Virus record (IMG/VR): IMGVR_UViG_3300027851_000072
Span: 1 to 37,492 of that record
Source: a virus
Length of the DNA stretch: 37,492 nt
Strand: one strand, 5' to 3'
The notes below the pieces were generated by a model. That model did no database searches and had not been told where the DNA came from. It saw nothing but the letters and a program-made list of their open reading frames with translations. The translations under genes and the position numbers were made by a program. Below are positions 15,932 through 23,940 of this stretch, piece by piece (position 1 is the first letter of the stretch; every line of letters starts with the position of its first letter).

Positions 15932-16565
15932 ACTGCACCCCTGGCCAGCGCCCTGTCGATCCGGTCCCACGCCGCATGAAACCGCTTTGCCCGATCCTCT
16001 CGGCTGGAAGGCTCTGCAACCTTGCCTGCAAAATCAGCAAGCTGGATGGTCTTTTTCAGATGCGGCAGCATTGCACCATACCAGACCATTTCACGCTCGC
16101 GCTGCATCCGGATTGCCGCGCCTTCCATCTCCAGCAGGTATAGCCGTGGCGTGATCTCCCAGAACCGCGCCGGATCCAGCCCGGCTCCGATGTACCGCGC
16201 CGCTGCCGCCTCTATGTTCAGCGCTTCCTTGCAGCCTGCCCGGCCTTGGCGCCGTTTCCCGCTGCCTGCGCCTCCGGAAAGGCCGATTTCATGAGGCGAC
16301 CAAGCAGGGATGGATCGGCGGTCAGCATATCGTCAGCAAGCAGGGCTGCGTCACTTTCCGGCATGTTCTCACCCCGCATCAGCGCGCGGGTCACGATGTC
16401 AACGATCATCCCGAAGTCGGGCATCTCACCTTCTTGGATTTCAAGGCACTGAATGAAATCCTTGCCATGCCGTGCCTGCAGCTCTGCAAGCACGGTCCAT
16501 GTCAGGCGCAGGGTGATCGACTTGCCCCCGAAATCGTGGTGCAGCGTCCCGGTCACATCAGCCAT
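15913..16565 (-). CDS. Tail assembly chaperone fusion (gpGT-like) made by -1 frameshift
   Basis: Predicted 217 aa product. Ribosomes read the 16565 frame for 104 codons, slip back one base at G GGA AAC (16260-16254), and continue in the second frame to the stop at 15913. The second frame is open through the whole overlap and encodes a protein-like extension (LNIEAAAARYIGAGLDPARF, then REREMVWYGAMLPHLKKTIQ) of the gpT kind. It has no good start codon and ribosome site of its own near its beginning; the first in-frame ATG is at 16128. The geometry (short product, -1 fusion, directly before the tape measure) is the lambda G/GT arrangement, in which the fusion loads tail tube subunits onto the tape measure. 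No frameshift measurement exists here. Confidence 0.8.
16218..16565 (-). CDS. Tail assembly chaperone, short form (gpG-like), 115 aa
   Basis: Unshifted product of the chaperone gene. Residues 1-100 carry the usual gpG/GTA chaperone pattern: a beta start (GTLHHDFGGKSITLRLTWTVLAELQARHG), then helices around FGMIVDIVTRALMRGENM and ADPSLLGRLMKSAFPEA, typical of proteins that monitor tail tube subunits. The C-terminus (NGAKAGQAARKR) is read only when the slippery site is not used. It lies directly downstream of the tail tube gene, as expected for this chaperone. Confidence 0.82.
   Translation of the reverse strand: MADVTGTLHHDFGGKSITLRLTWTVLAELQARHGKDFIQCLEIQEGEMPDFGMIVDIVTRALMRGENMPESDAALLADDMLTADPSLLGRLMKSAFPEAQAAGNGAKAGQAARKR
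16254..16260 (-). promoter_or_regulatory. Slippery heptamer GGGAAAC for -1 frameshift
   Basis: Read on the minus strand the site is G GGA AAC in the 0 frame, exactly the X XXY YYZ pattern; lambda uses GGGAAAG at the same gene position. The -1 frame stays open from here to 15913. Any downstream stimulatory structure was not resolved by eye. Confidence 0.78.
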
Positions 16566-16578
16566 GGATCACCCCCAA

Positions 16579-17043
16579 TCACGCGATCACGCGCGGGTTA
16601 GGCGATACCCGCTCGAAGATCTTGAAGGTCACATTGGCCATGCGCATGTCACCCACCGTCCCGGTCGGGTTGAAGGCGTTGACGTAGCCGCGATAGGTCC
16701 GGCGCAGGCCGCCCACGTTGAACTCGATCCGGATGTGTTCCGGCGTTCCGGCCTCGGTCAAATCTGCCAGTTCATCCAGCAGCACCTGAGACGCATGTGC
16801 GGGCCAGAACTGAAGATCCTGCGAAAAATCAGCCACAGGCAGCATGCCCGGGATGGTCTCGCGTGACCGGCCGGGCGACTGCATATGTGTGGCGTCAACG
16901 TCTTCGGGCGCCTTTTCAGGCATGGCAACCTCTTCGATGCCAAGCACCTGCGTCCATTCCGTGATCGCGGTGCCGGACCCGATGGGGCCGATCCAGAGTT
17001 CGTCGTTCCAGGCAACATCGGCCTGCGATGCAGTTTCAACCAT
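16579..17043 (-). CDS. Major tail tube protein, 154 aa
   Basis: Tail tube subunit of the siphophage type. The sequence WNDELWIGPIGSGTAITEWTQVLGIEEVAMPEKAPEDVDATHMQSPGRSRETIPG is typical of the tube family, with IRIEFNVGGLRRTYRGYVNAF and TVGDMRMANVTFKIF in the C-terminal beta sandwich. Its ATG has GGAGA nine bases before it and overlaps the stop of the tail-completion gene by eight bases. The gene is directly upstream of the tail chaperone gene, matching the conserved tail order. Confidence 0.88.
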   Translation of the reverse strand: MVETASQADVAWNDELWIGPIGSGTAITEWTQVLGIEEVAMPEKAPEDVDATHMQSPGRSRETIPGMLPVADFSQDLQFWPAHASQVLLDELADLTEAGTPEHIRIEFNVGGLRRTYRGYVNAFNPTGTVGDMRMANVTFKIFERVSPNPRVIA

Positions 17044-17422
17044 GTTCTGGTCTCCATGTTACAAAATAGTCTTGGGAAAACCGCGACGGCCTGCCGACGG
17101 TGGATGATTCCTGATCTTCCCGTTCGGTTTCGAAAAGGATCAGCCGGATACCGCCTGATCGCGTCCCGTTCAGTTGCGCCTGCACCAGATTCGACAGGGC
17201 GCGCGCGGCAGGGCGGTTAGTGCCGTAGCTGTCGATCTGCACCCGGAAACGGGAATATCCGCCAGCGCCCTGCATATGCGGTCTGTCCTGATTGCCGATG
17301 ATGTTCAGGGTCAGATAGGGCGGCGCCGCGCCCTGCTGCGCCATGCCCCAGAAGATCTTGCCCCCGACAATGGCGGTGATCGGCGCAGAGCTGGAAATCA
17401 GATTGAACAGCGCATCATCCAT
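17036..17422 (-). CDS. DUF3168 tail completion protein
   Basis: Protein of the DUF3168 / SPP1 gp17-like family that joins the tail tube end to the neck. Typical parts are ALFNLISSSAPITAIVGGKIFWG at the N-terminus, GGYSRFRVQIDSYGTNRPAARALSNLVQAQL in the middle and a C-terminal RPSRFSQDYFVTW strand. The ATG at 17422 makes a TGATG overlap with the gp10-like gene, with a GTG one codon upstream as an alternative. Its end overlaps the tail tube start by eight bases. Confidence 0.85.
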   Translation of the reverse strand: MDDALFNLISSSAPITAIVGGKIFWGMAQQGAAPPYLTLNIIGNQDRPHMQGAGGYSRFRVQIDSYGTNRPAARALSNLVQAQLNGTRSGGIRLILFETEREDQESSTVGRPSRFSQDYFVTWRPEHG

Positions 17423-17991
17423 CACCCACCCGCCTTTGCCTTGCGCCTGGCCTGCGCCTTGATCGCCTTGTCGATATGCTTGCGCAGCTCTTCAGATATC
17501 CGGCGCAGCGTGGCGTCCTTTTCTTGATCCCAGGCTGGCCGGGCAAAAGGTTGCGGCGCCGTGCCCGGGTGCTGCGATCCAGCAAACAGCCCGCCGTTGA
17601 TGTGCGGCGCAGTACCGAACTCGGCAAAATGCGCGTGCGGTGCCTTCACCGTTGGCCCGACATACATCATGACGGGCGGCATCGTGCCCTTCGCAGCCCG
17701 CAGGGCATCGCGCATGGACTTCAATGCCAGTGCCTTGTTACCCGCGGTATCGCGCATCGTTTTGGCATAGGCCGCCTTTCCGGCCTCGCCCTTTATTTTG
17801 GTGCTGACCGCGATGTTGCGCTCCAGCTGGCCGCGATCCTTCGGCGCCAGGGTACGCATCACCTCCGCCACCGGCTCACCGGCTTTCTTCAGGGTGTTAC
17901 GCATGACAGTGCGGCGGGTGGCCGTCTTTTCCAGCCGCATCATCGCGGCTTCCAGCTCTTTCAGGCCGGTGACCTTGGCCGTGACTTTCAC
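17422..17991 (-). CDS. HK97 gp10-like neck protein, 189 aa
   Basis: Matches the HK97 gp10 family involved in head-tail joining. The N-terminus MKVTAKVTGLKELEAAMMRLEK with TLKKAGEPVAEVMRTLAPKDRGQLERNIAVS is the family core; a PHAHFAEFGTAPHINGG loop (residues about 105-121) is also characteristic. It overlaps the upstream head-closure gene by four bases (ATGA). The basic C-terminus (AIKAQARRKAKAGG) may contact DNA or the connector. Confidence 0.87.
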   Translation of the reverse strand: MKVTAKVTGLKELEAAMMRLEKTATRRTVMRNTLKKAGEPVAEVMRTLAPKDRGQLERNIAVSTKIKGEAGKAAYAKTMRDTAGNKALALKSMRDALRAAKGTMPPVMMYVGPTVKAPHAHFAEFGTAPHINGGLFAGSQHPGTAPQPFARPAWDQEKDATLRRISEELRKHIDKAIKAQARRKAKAGG

Positions 17992-18314
17992 AGGTCTGCC
18001 CTCGCCTCTGCCGTGATTTCCAGAAAATCGCGGCGCCCCATCTCCTTGATGCCGGTAATCTGGAATGTGCGGCCGCCCTCTGTCAGCCGATCCTTGGGCG
18101 TCAGGCCTCGGCTGAATGTGCTGGATCGCACCACAAAGCGCGCGACCACGACCGCTTGCATGGTTCCTGCCGCCGCCTTTTCGCCGTCCGAAACGTCCTT
18201 TCGGCTAGCCCAGACAGTGCCAAGATCGGCCCATGCCTCGGTCAGCCCAAGCCCGGTATTGGTCACCGTCGCGCGGGAAAATGTTACCCGGCGATCCATA
18301 CCACCGGCCATCAT
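17988..18314 (-). CDS. Head-tail adaptor / head closure protein, 108 aa
   Basis: Small beta-barrel head closure protein of the SPP1 gp16/HK97 gp7 type. Its DRRVTFSRATVTNTGLGLTEAWADLGTVWASRKDVSDGEK start and FVVRSSTFSRGLTPKDRLTEGGRTFQITGIKEMG core are the standard family pattern. I place the start at ATG 18314, which overlaps the connector stop as ATGA; a GTG four codons earlier is possible. It closes the portal after packaging and joins the gp10-like neck protein. Confidence 0.87.
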   Translation of the reverse strand: MMAGGMDRRVTFSRATVTNTGLGLTEAWADLGTVWASRKDVSDGEKAAAGTMQAVVVARFVVRSSTFSRGLTPKDRLTEGGRTFQITGIKEMGRRDFLEITAEARADL

Positions 18315-18814
18315 ATCCGTGCCCACCGCATCTGCATGATCAGCGCATTGACCGCCAGCGGCAGTTCAGTCGCGCTGCTCATCGCCACCGCCTCACGGTT
18401 GGCATACCAATGCGCGACCAGCATTTTGACCACGGCCTGCACGCCGGGCAGCAGATGCGCTGGCATCGAGCAGGTAAACGTCACTGTGCAGGAGTCCGTC
18501 ACATCGACAACCGGACCCAGCGCCGAAGCGGTGACCGCCAGCGCGACAGGCCCGGCACCATAATCCGCGCTGGCCGCCGTCACATCTGGCATCGGCAGCA
18601 CCACTTCGCCCGCTGCATCCACGGCGATCTGCCACGTCTGCGGCATGATGCAGCGGCCCAGCACCCCGGTCCAACCGTCCAGATGCGCCACCGCCGCCGC
18701 CCCAAGGCTTTCGATCAGCGTCAGATCGTCATCGTGATCCACCCGCAGATACAGGCGCAGATCGTCCGGCAGCACGACAGGATCGGCGGGCGGGGTGACG
18801 AGAGTGGGGGTCAT
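18311..18814 (-). CDS. Head-tail connector, gp6-like, 167 aa
   Basis: Belongs to the gp6/gp15-type connector family (Phage_connect_1). It begins MTPTLVTPPADPVVLPDDLRLYLRVDHDDDLTLIESLG, with the helix-turn region then a beta insert (TWQIAVDAAGEVVLPMPDVTAASADYG) and a C-terminal helix (GVQAVVKMLVAHWYANREAV). The start at ATG 18814 overlaps the stop of the 56 aa gene; a longer frame to 18904 is discarded as it runs inside that gene. The protein makes the ring below the portal. Confidence 0.87.
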   Translation of the reverse strand: MTPTLVTPPADPVVLPDDLRLYLRVDHDDDLTLIESLGAAAVAHLDGWTGVLGRCIMPQTWQIAVDAAGEVVLPMPDVTAASADYGAGPVALAVTASALGPVVDVTDSCTVTFTCSMPAHLLPGVQAVVKMLVAHWYANREAVAMSSATELPLAVNALIMQMRWARI

Positions 18815-18981
18815 TTGGTGGCCTTGGCCTTGGCGGTCTCGACGGCAACGGGGGCTTCGAACGCGCCGACGCTCTCGGCATATGCCGCAAGGTTTTCGGG
18901 GCACTCCTCACCAGCGTCGATCACGCGCGGATAAATCTCGCCGTCCGGCACGCCGGTGATGGCCTTGGTCAGCTTTGCCAT
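18811..18981 (-). CDS. Small protein between capsid and connector, 56 aa
   Basis: A 56 codon ORF from ATG 18981, preceded by AGGAGA at good spacing, ending in an ATGA overlap with the connector gene. The product (MAKLTKAITGVPDGEIYPRV ... VAVETAKAKATK) is acidic in the middle with an Ala/Lys tail. Short proteins of this kind commonly sit after the capsid gene in HK97-type heads and may be head-completion or FI-like factors. No domain is recognised, but the initiation and coupling signals are strong. Confidence 0.75.
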   Translation of the reverse strand: MAKLTKAITGVPDGEIYPRVIDAGEECPENLAAYAESVGAFEAPVAVETAKAKATK

Positions 18982-19000
18982 GATCAATCTCCTATCGGCT

Positions 19001-19028
19001 TGGGAAAGGGGGCAGTTCCCCGCCCCCT
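19001..19028 (-). terminator. Possible attenuator after the capsid gene
   Basis: AGGGGGC/GCCCCCT arms (19007-19013 and 19022-19028) form a 7 bp GC stem with an 8-base loop on the minus strand, followed by TTCCC, a poor T-run. It may protect capsid mRNA 3' ends or partly stop transcription. Confidence 0.35.
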
Positions 19029-19039
19029 CAAAAAGCCGA

Positions 19040-20275
19040 TCAGGCTGCGGTATTCAGCGCCTTCATGGCCTCGGGGTTCACCACACCGCCGCCGACACGC
19101 TTCGTGGTGTAGAACATCACGAACGGCTTGTTGGTGTAGGGGTCACGCAGCACGCGGGTGCCGACCCGGTCGATGATCAGGTAGGTCCGCGCGAAGTCGC
19201 CGAACAGCACCGACTTGGACGAGGCGGCCAGCGCGGGCATCGCCGCGATTTCCGACACCGAGTAGCCCAGCAGCGTGGACGGCTGGCCCGCCTGATAGGA
19301 GGGTTGCCACAGGTAGTTGCCCTGGCCATCCTTCAGGAGGCGAATGGCATTCAGCGTGCCCTTGTTCATCGCGAAGCGCGCATTCGGCATGAACGACACG
19401 TCCAGCGCATGCACAAGGTTCACGATGCCATCGGCGGTCACGGTCGCAGCAGCGCCAGAGTTGACCGTGGTGATGGCGCCCAGCGGGTTCGCAGCTGCGT
19501 TCGCAGCGCCCGTCACATAGGTCAGGATGCCATTCGGGCGACCGTTCGCACCCGAGCCGGAAATGAACGCAAGGCCTTCCTGATAGGCGAACTCGGTTTC
19601 GACCTCACCGGCCAGCCACATCTCCAGATCAACCTCAGCGTCATCCAGCATTTGCTGGGTGGCAGCGGGGTTGGCGTAGATTTCGCCGGTCTGGAAATCC
19701 ATCGAGCCGAAGGTTGGCGCGGCGGTTTCGGGGCGCGCGGCGGTTTCACCGACCCAGCCCGAGGTGGTGCCGCGCAGGTTGAACAGCTTCTTGAAGCCGT
19801 TGCCGCTGATCGTCTGCACCGTGGCAAGGCCACGCAGGGTCGAAAGCACCACCAGCTTGTCGGTGATGGTGCGGTCCCACTCGCGCGGGGCCAGATAGCC
19901 GCCTTCGGCATCCGCGCCCTTGTTCAGCGAAGCCTGTACGTCGCCCTTGCGGATGTGCGCCATGAACGCGTCGGTATAGGCCTTGTCCTTCACGCGACCC
20001 TTTTCGACGCCGCCGGCGCCCAGCTCCATTGCGGAAATCTGCTGAACCGCCTTGTCGAGCGCGCCTTGCAGATCGCCGACCTGAGCATTCACTTTGTCCA
20101 GCTTTTCGCGCGTCACCACGTCGTCAAACTTGGCATTCACGCCCTTGATCTGCTCGGCGTGGGTATCCTTGAAGTCCTCGAACGCCTTTTGCAGCGAGGC
20201 GAGGATCTGGTTCGGGTTTGCGTCCGCGCGTGCGAACATGATCCCGCGAGCGGGTTGTTTCGATTGGAAGCCCAT
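19040..20275 (-). CDS. HK97-type major capsid protein, 411 aa
   Basis: Major capsid protein of the HK97 fold. Residues 1-100 form a charged helical delta domain (ILASLQKAFEDFKDTHAEQIKGVNAKFDDVVTREKLDKVNAQVGDLQ), expected to be removed by the protease. The mature shell part has the family pattern ADAEGGYLAPREWDRTITDKL, STLRGLATVQTISGNG, GWVGETAARPETAAPTFGSMDFQTGEIYANPAATQQMLDDAEVDLEMWLAGEVETEFAYQEGLAFISGSG and MNKGTLNAIRLLKDGQGNYLW. It follows the ClpP-like protease gene after 11 bases. The upstream pairs of genes and this one form the standard portal-protease-capsid set. Confidence 0.95.
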   Translation of the reverse strand: MGFQSKQPARGIMFARADANPNQILASLQKAFEDFKDTHAEQIKGVNAKFDDVVTREKLDKVNAQVGDLQGALDKAVQQISAMELGAGGVEKGRVKDKAYTDAFMAHIRKGDVQASLNKGADAEGGYLAPREWDRTITDKLVVLSTLRGLATVQTISGNGFKKLFNLRGTTSGWVGETAARPETAAPTFGSMDFQTGEIYANPAATQQMLDDAEVDLEMWLAGEVETEFAYQEGLAFISGSGANGRPNGILTYVTGAANAAANPLGAITTVNSGAAATVTADGIVNLVHALDVSFMPNARFAMNKGTLNAIRLLKDGQGNYLWQPSYQAGQPSTLLGYSVSEIAAMPALAASSKSVLFGDFARTYLIIDRVGTRVLRDPYTNKPFVMFYTTKRVGGGVVNPEAMKALNTAA

Positions 20276-20286
20276 GGTTTTCCCTT

Positions 20287-21105
20287 TCAGGCTTTGAGGG
20301 TGTTGATAAGCCGCTCGGCAGCGGCAACGTCAAAGCCAGCGCACGGCGTGGCCGTTCCGGCAGCGCTTGGCGTGCCAGCAGCTTCGCGCAAAAGCCGCCG
20401 CCGCTCGGAACGCGGCAGACCTGCTTTCGCAAGGGTAGAATCCAGAGCGGCGCGGGCCTTCTTGCCTGCATCCGCTTCGGTATAATCAGGGGCGTCGAAC
20501 GTCGCATCGGCGAACCCCTTGTCGATGGCGGTCTCGGGCCTGAGCCAAGTCTCCGCTGCCATCATCGACTTGATTTCAGTAAGGTCTCCTCCGGTGCGCG
20601 CGGCGTAGATGTCAGCCATGGCTGCGTCGAACTCAGCGAATGTTTCGGCCGCATCGCGCATGTCGTCCTGGTTGCCGACGACGACGCCCCAAGAATTGTG
20701 GATCATCAGAAACGACCCGAGGCCCATCTCGATTTTGTCACCGGCCATGGCGATGATCGACGCCGCAGATGCCGCAAGGCCCATCACCTTGACTGTGACC
20801 TCTGCAGGGTGTTCGCGCAGCAGGTTGTAGATCGCCAGCCCCTCGAACATGTCGCCGCCCGGGCTGTTGATATTGACCGTCACAGGCTTTTTGCCAATGG
20901 CGCGCAGCGCACCGGCCACGCGCTTGGCTGTCATGCCTTCGCCAGTCCACCAGTCCTGCCCAATCACGTCATAAACGCTGATCGTGGCAGTCTCATCCGC
21001 CTCTGCTGCCATCGGCTTCCAGCGATCCAAAACGTCAGACCGCGCGTCGCCCTGATAGGCTTTGGGCCGCTCAAAACTTGCGCCCGGGAGTTTAAGCAGG
21101 CTCAT
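20287..21105 (-). CDS. Head maturation protease, ClpP-like, 272 aa
   Basis: Serine protease of the S14/ClpP-related prohead protease family, which removes the capsid delta domain. The core has INSPGGDMFEGLAIYNLL (residues 79-96), the nucleophile region GLAASAASIIAMAG with Ser113 as the likely nucleophile, and His136 in FLMIHNSWG. An Asp in TAIDKGFADATFD is a likely third member. The start at ATG 21105 has GGAGG upstream and overlaps the portal gene by 14 bases; the longer frame lies within the portal gene. The Ala-rich C-terminal tail may be a scaffold-like or self-cleaved segment. Confidence 0.92.
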   Translation of the reverse strand: MSLLKLPGASFERPKAYQGDARSDVLDRWKPMAAEADETATISVYDVIGQDWWTGEGMTAKRVAGALRAIGKKPVTVNINSPGGDMFEGLAIYNLLREHPAEVTVKVMGLAASAASIIAMAGDKIEMGLGSFLMIHNSWGVVVGNQDDMRDAAETFAEFDAAMADIYAARTGGDLTEIKSMMAAETWLRPETAIDKGFADATFDAPDYTEADAGKKARAALDSTLAKAGLPRSERRRLLREAAGTPSAAGTATPCAGFDVAAAERLINTLKA

Positions 21106-22336
21106 TGCCGCCTCCAATCTGTTGACCTGCCGCAAGTGGCAGATTGTCGCGCTTTGGCAGATCGAGCGCGTCGCGCACTTCATCTGCGGCCATCCAAGGG
21201 GCATGACCGCCAGACCCGAGAGCCTTGGCGAAAAACTCGGACTGTGCGCCCATAGAGCCGCGCAAAAGTGCCCCGGGGTTGAATTTTGCTTGGAAGATTT
21301 CAGCCTCGGCGTCGGTCAGAAGATCCCGCTCAATCGCCTGCTGCCACGCCTCAAACCACGGGTTCAGCCCGTATTGCACGAAGAACTGGCCGAGAACGTC
21401 GATACCACTGCCCCAGCTCGTGTCATCCATCCCAAGCAGAGGACGCGGAACCCCAAACGCCCGCCCGATTTCCTCGATCTGCATGGCTCGCTGTTCAAGC
21501 GCCTGCGCGTCCTTTCCGGTTGTTGCTGCCGTCCCGAGGTCCATGCCCTCTTCAAGGATGATAGAGCGATGCGCATTGGCCGCACCTTCGCGCGCCTCCA
21601 TCGACGCCTTGAGCCGCTCGAAGGCCTCGGGGCTCAGCTTGCCCGGATACTTGAGAACCTGCCCAACAATCACGCCATTCTCGAACAGCCTTGCCGCTGC
21701 GCGTTCGGTCTGGATCGCCAGCGCGATAGCTTCAGCCGCCTGCCGCACTAGCGACAAACCTGTGTAACCGTCGTCAGACATTGGCCCGCGCAGGTGAAAG
21801 ACCTCCGCCTGCCGTAGCGTGATCGGCCCCGCGTCCTTGCGGGTGATGCGATAGGTCAACTCGCCAGCGGGCGTTTGCGTGACCGTCCAGCGGCTGCGGG
21901 CGATTGGCAGCAACGCTGACAGCCGGTTGCCCACCATGACCTTGCGCGCGATGGCGTCACCATCCGACAGAACCCAGCGCTGCATCAGCTGCCGGAACTC
22001 GAAAGCAGTCTGCCAGCCGTTTGGCCTGCGATGCAGAACCCTGAACAGCGGGTGATCCTCGGCCTTGGTCTTGTCATCGCGCCGTTGCAGGTGCAGCGGC
22101 AGCATGGCAATGCTGTTTGAAATCAGCAGAACTGACCGCAAGACAGCCGTGTTCCGCATTGCCTGTTCCGGCGTGACAGACAGGCCAGCAGCCGTAGAAA
22201 CTCCACCGCCAGAGCGGATGAACTCAAGAAACCGCGGATCGTCCAGCCCGTCAAAAATGACGGATTCACCCGCCATCGCACGGGGCGTCGCCGTTCCGCC
22301 ACGGGGCGACCGGCGGAATAAATCAAATAGCCCCAT
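21092..22336 (-). CDS. Portal protein, HK97 family, 414 aa
   Basis: Twelve-subunit portal through which DNA enters and leaves the head. Family features include MRNTAVLRSVLLISNSIAMLPLHLQRRDD, the RFGPQAGE-like RSRWTVTQTPAGELTYRITRKDAGP, HLRGPMSDDGYTGLSLVRQAAEAIALAIQTERAAARLFENG, and a C-terminal FGVPRPLLGMDDTSWGSGIDVLGQFFVQYGLNPWFEAWQQAI with LRGSMGAQSEFFAKALG. The start at 22336 overlaps the terminase stop by one base (TGATG). It is followed at once by the protease gene. Confidence 0.95.
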   Translation of the reverse strand: MGLFDLFRRSPRGGTATPRAMAGESVIFDGLDDPRFLEFIRSGGGVSTAAGLSVTPEQAMRNTAVLRSVLLISNSIAMLPLHLQRRDDKTKAEDHPLFRVLHRRPNGWQTAFEFRQLMQRWVLSDGDAIARKVMVGNRLSALLPIARSRWTVTQTPAGELTYRITRKDAGPITLRQAEVFHLRGPMSDDGYTGLSLVRQAAEAIALAIQTERAAARLFENGVIVGQVLKYPGKLSPEAFERLKASMEAREGAANAHRSIILEEGMDLGTAATTGKDAQALEQRAMQIEEIGRAFGVPRPLLGMDDTSWGSGIDVLGQFFVQYGLNPWFEAWQQAIERDLLTDAEAEIFQAKFNPGALLRGSMGAQSEFFAKALGSGGHAPWMAADEVRDALDLPKRDNLPLAAGQQIGGGNEPA

Positions 22337-23940
22337 CAGATCACCAAAATTCCGCGTGTTTCATATACCGACGGGCCTTCGCTCGCATCCTGCCACGTCC
22401 CGGCCACGCTCATCGCCATTGCCAGCGCAACCATGCCGTCGATCCGCCCACGGCTCTTGCCCTTGACCAGCTTGCGGTTGCCTGCCGGGTCGGTCTGCAC
22501 CACAGCGTTTGCGGCGCAGGTGTCCAGCACCGGATGCCCGCCATGCGCCAGCGTTTTCGTCAGGATCGCGCTTTCCAAATCGCGCAGGGCCGGGCTCATG
22601 CTCTGGAACCCCTGCCCCATCGGTTCGAATATCGCGGCGTCACCGTCCAGTTGCGCGTCGGTGAATCCGGCGCGGGACAGCCACGGCTTGAGGTGCCGCC
22701 AGTTCCACCGGTCGAAGGCGATCTTCCGCACGTCGTAGCGCTGCGCCACGGTCCAGAGGTGGGCCGCGACAAACTCGTAATCCACAACCGGACCATCAGG
22801 CGCCTGCAGAAACCCCTGCTTGTGCCACACATCGTAGGGCACGCGGTCGGCCTTGGCCTTCTCTCGCAGGCCATTGCCGGGCAGCCAGAACGTCGGGTGG
22901 ACCTGCCACACGCTCTCGACTGGCGACACCAGCACCAGAGCCGTGAGGTCGTTGACCTCCGACAGGTCAAGGCCGCCGAACACCACCGCCCCATCCTCCA
23001 GCGGCAAGGGCTTGCTGGCGCATTCCTGCCAGACCTTGCGACCGATGAATGGTGCCGTCGCCTCGATGCGCTGGTTCAGATAGAGCCAGCGGAAACTGTT
23101 CTCGTCGCTCGGCAGGCGCTCGGCCCGTGCCGCCAGATCCTCGATGTCGGCGATGCTGCGAAACTCGCCCATCGCTGGGTTGGCTGCCAACCAGGCATCA
23201 CGGTCCATCAGGTCACAATCCTGCGGCGCGGCATAGACATGGCTCACCGTGCGCGGATCGCCGCTTGCCTCCGCATCATCCAGCCAGCGCGAAAACATGT
23301 CGTTATCGGTCGCGGCCTGCGTTGAAATGGCGATCAGCAGCGGGTCGTCATGCGCGCCCTGTGATGTGGTGATGGCCTCCACGAAATCGTCATGCGGGCC
23401 TTTGATCTGGCCCACCTCATCAAGGATCGCCAGCACTGGGGAAAGCCCGTGCGCCGTGCCAGCCTCCGCAGAGATGGCCCGGTATTCGACGTTCATCTGA
23501 ACGCCGGTAATCATTTTCTGCGACGGCGTGATGTGCGTGCAGGATTTCGCCCGCAGCTCCGGCGAAAGGCCGATCATTTTCTGCGCCAACTTGAACACCA
23601 GCGCCGCCTGTTCGCGCGACCGCGCCCCGCTGATGATCTGGCTGTTCTGCCGCGCCTCCGGCCCGACGATATGCGCCAGCAGGAGGCAGGCGATGAGACA
23701 ACTTTTCCCATTTTTGCGCCCGACGCTTAAGTAGGCTCGTGATGTGCCTGCCGGGTTGTCGTAGATTTCCCTGATAAAACGTTCCTGGAATGGCATAAGC
23801 TTAAGCGGTTCGCCAACATGCTTGCCCTCTGGCGTCTTGATGTATTTGGCAATGAAGGCCAAAACCCTTTCGCCTCTCGTCATGCTACCCCGCCAAATTC
23901 CACCCCATGTAGGATGAGGCTTTCCCAGCCCTGATTGCAT
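22336..23940 (-). CDS. Terminase large subunit, HK97-like
   Basis: Packaging motor and nuclease of the Terminase_1 family. Residues (numbered from ATG 23940): Walker A at 74-80 (GRKNGKS), Walker B with LAILDE at about 170-175, coupling motif ISTQA at about 205-209. The nuclease part has GGLDLSEVNDLTALVLV, FDRWNWRHLKPWL and a final acidic RIDGMVALAMA. The N-terminus GLGKPHPTWGGIWRGSMTRGERV fits the family, so I start at 23940; the ATG at 23883 (MTRGERV) is an alternative. The first 56 bases (23885-23940) overlap the end of the upstream HNH gene in another frame, which is unusual and may reflect insertion of that gene. Confidence 0.92.
   Translation of the reverse strand: MQSGLGKPHPTWGGIWRGSMTRGERVLAFIAKYIKTPEGKHVGEPLKLMPFQERFIREIYDNPAGTSRAYLSVGRKNGKSCLIACLLLAHIVGPEARQNSQIISGARSREQAALVFKLAQKMIGLSPELRAKSCTHITPSQKMITGVQMNVEYRAISAEAGTAHGLSPVLAILDEVGQIKGPHDDFVEAITTSQGAHDDPLLIAISTQAATDNDMFSRWLDDAEASGDPRTVSHVYAAPQDCDLMDRDAWLAANPAMGEFRSIADIEDLAARAERLPSDENSFRWLYLNQRIEATAPFIGRKVWQECASKPLPLEDGAVVFGGLDLSEVNDLTALVLVSPVESVWQVHPTFWLPGNGLREKAKADRVPYDVWHKQGFLQAPDGPVVDYEFVAAHLWTVAQRYDVRKIAFDRWNWRHLKPWLSRAGFTDAQLDGDAAIFEPMGQGFQSMSPALRDLESAILTKTLAHGGHPVLDTCAANAVVQTDPAGNRKLVKGKSRGRIDGMVALAMAMSVAGTWQDASEGPSVYETRGILVI

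Noticed and set aside
18956-20485. Plus-strand 509-codon open frame
   Set aside because: Antisense to the major capsid gene, His/Arg rich, no start signal.
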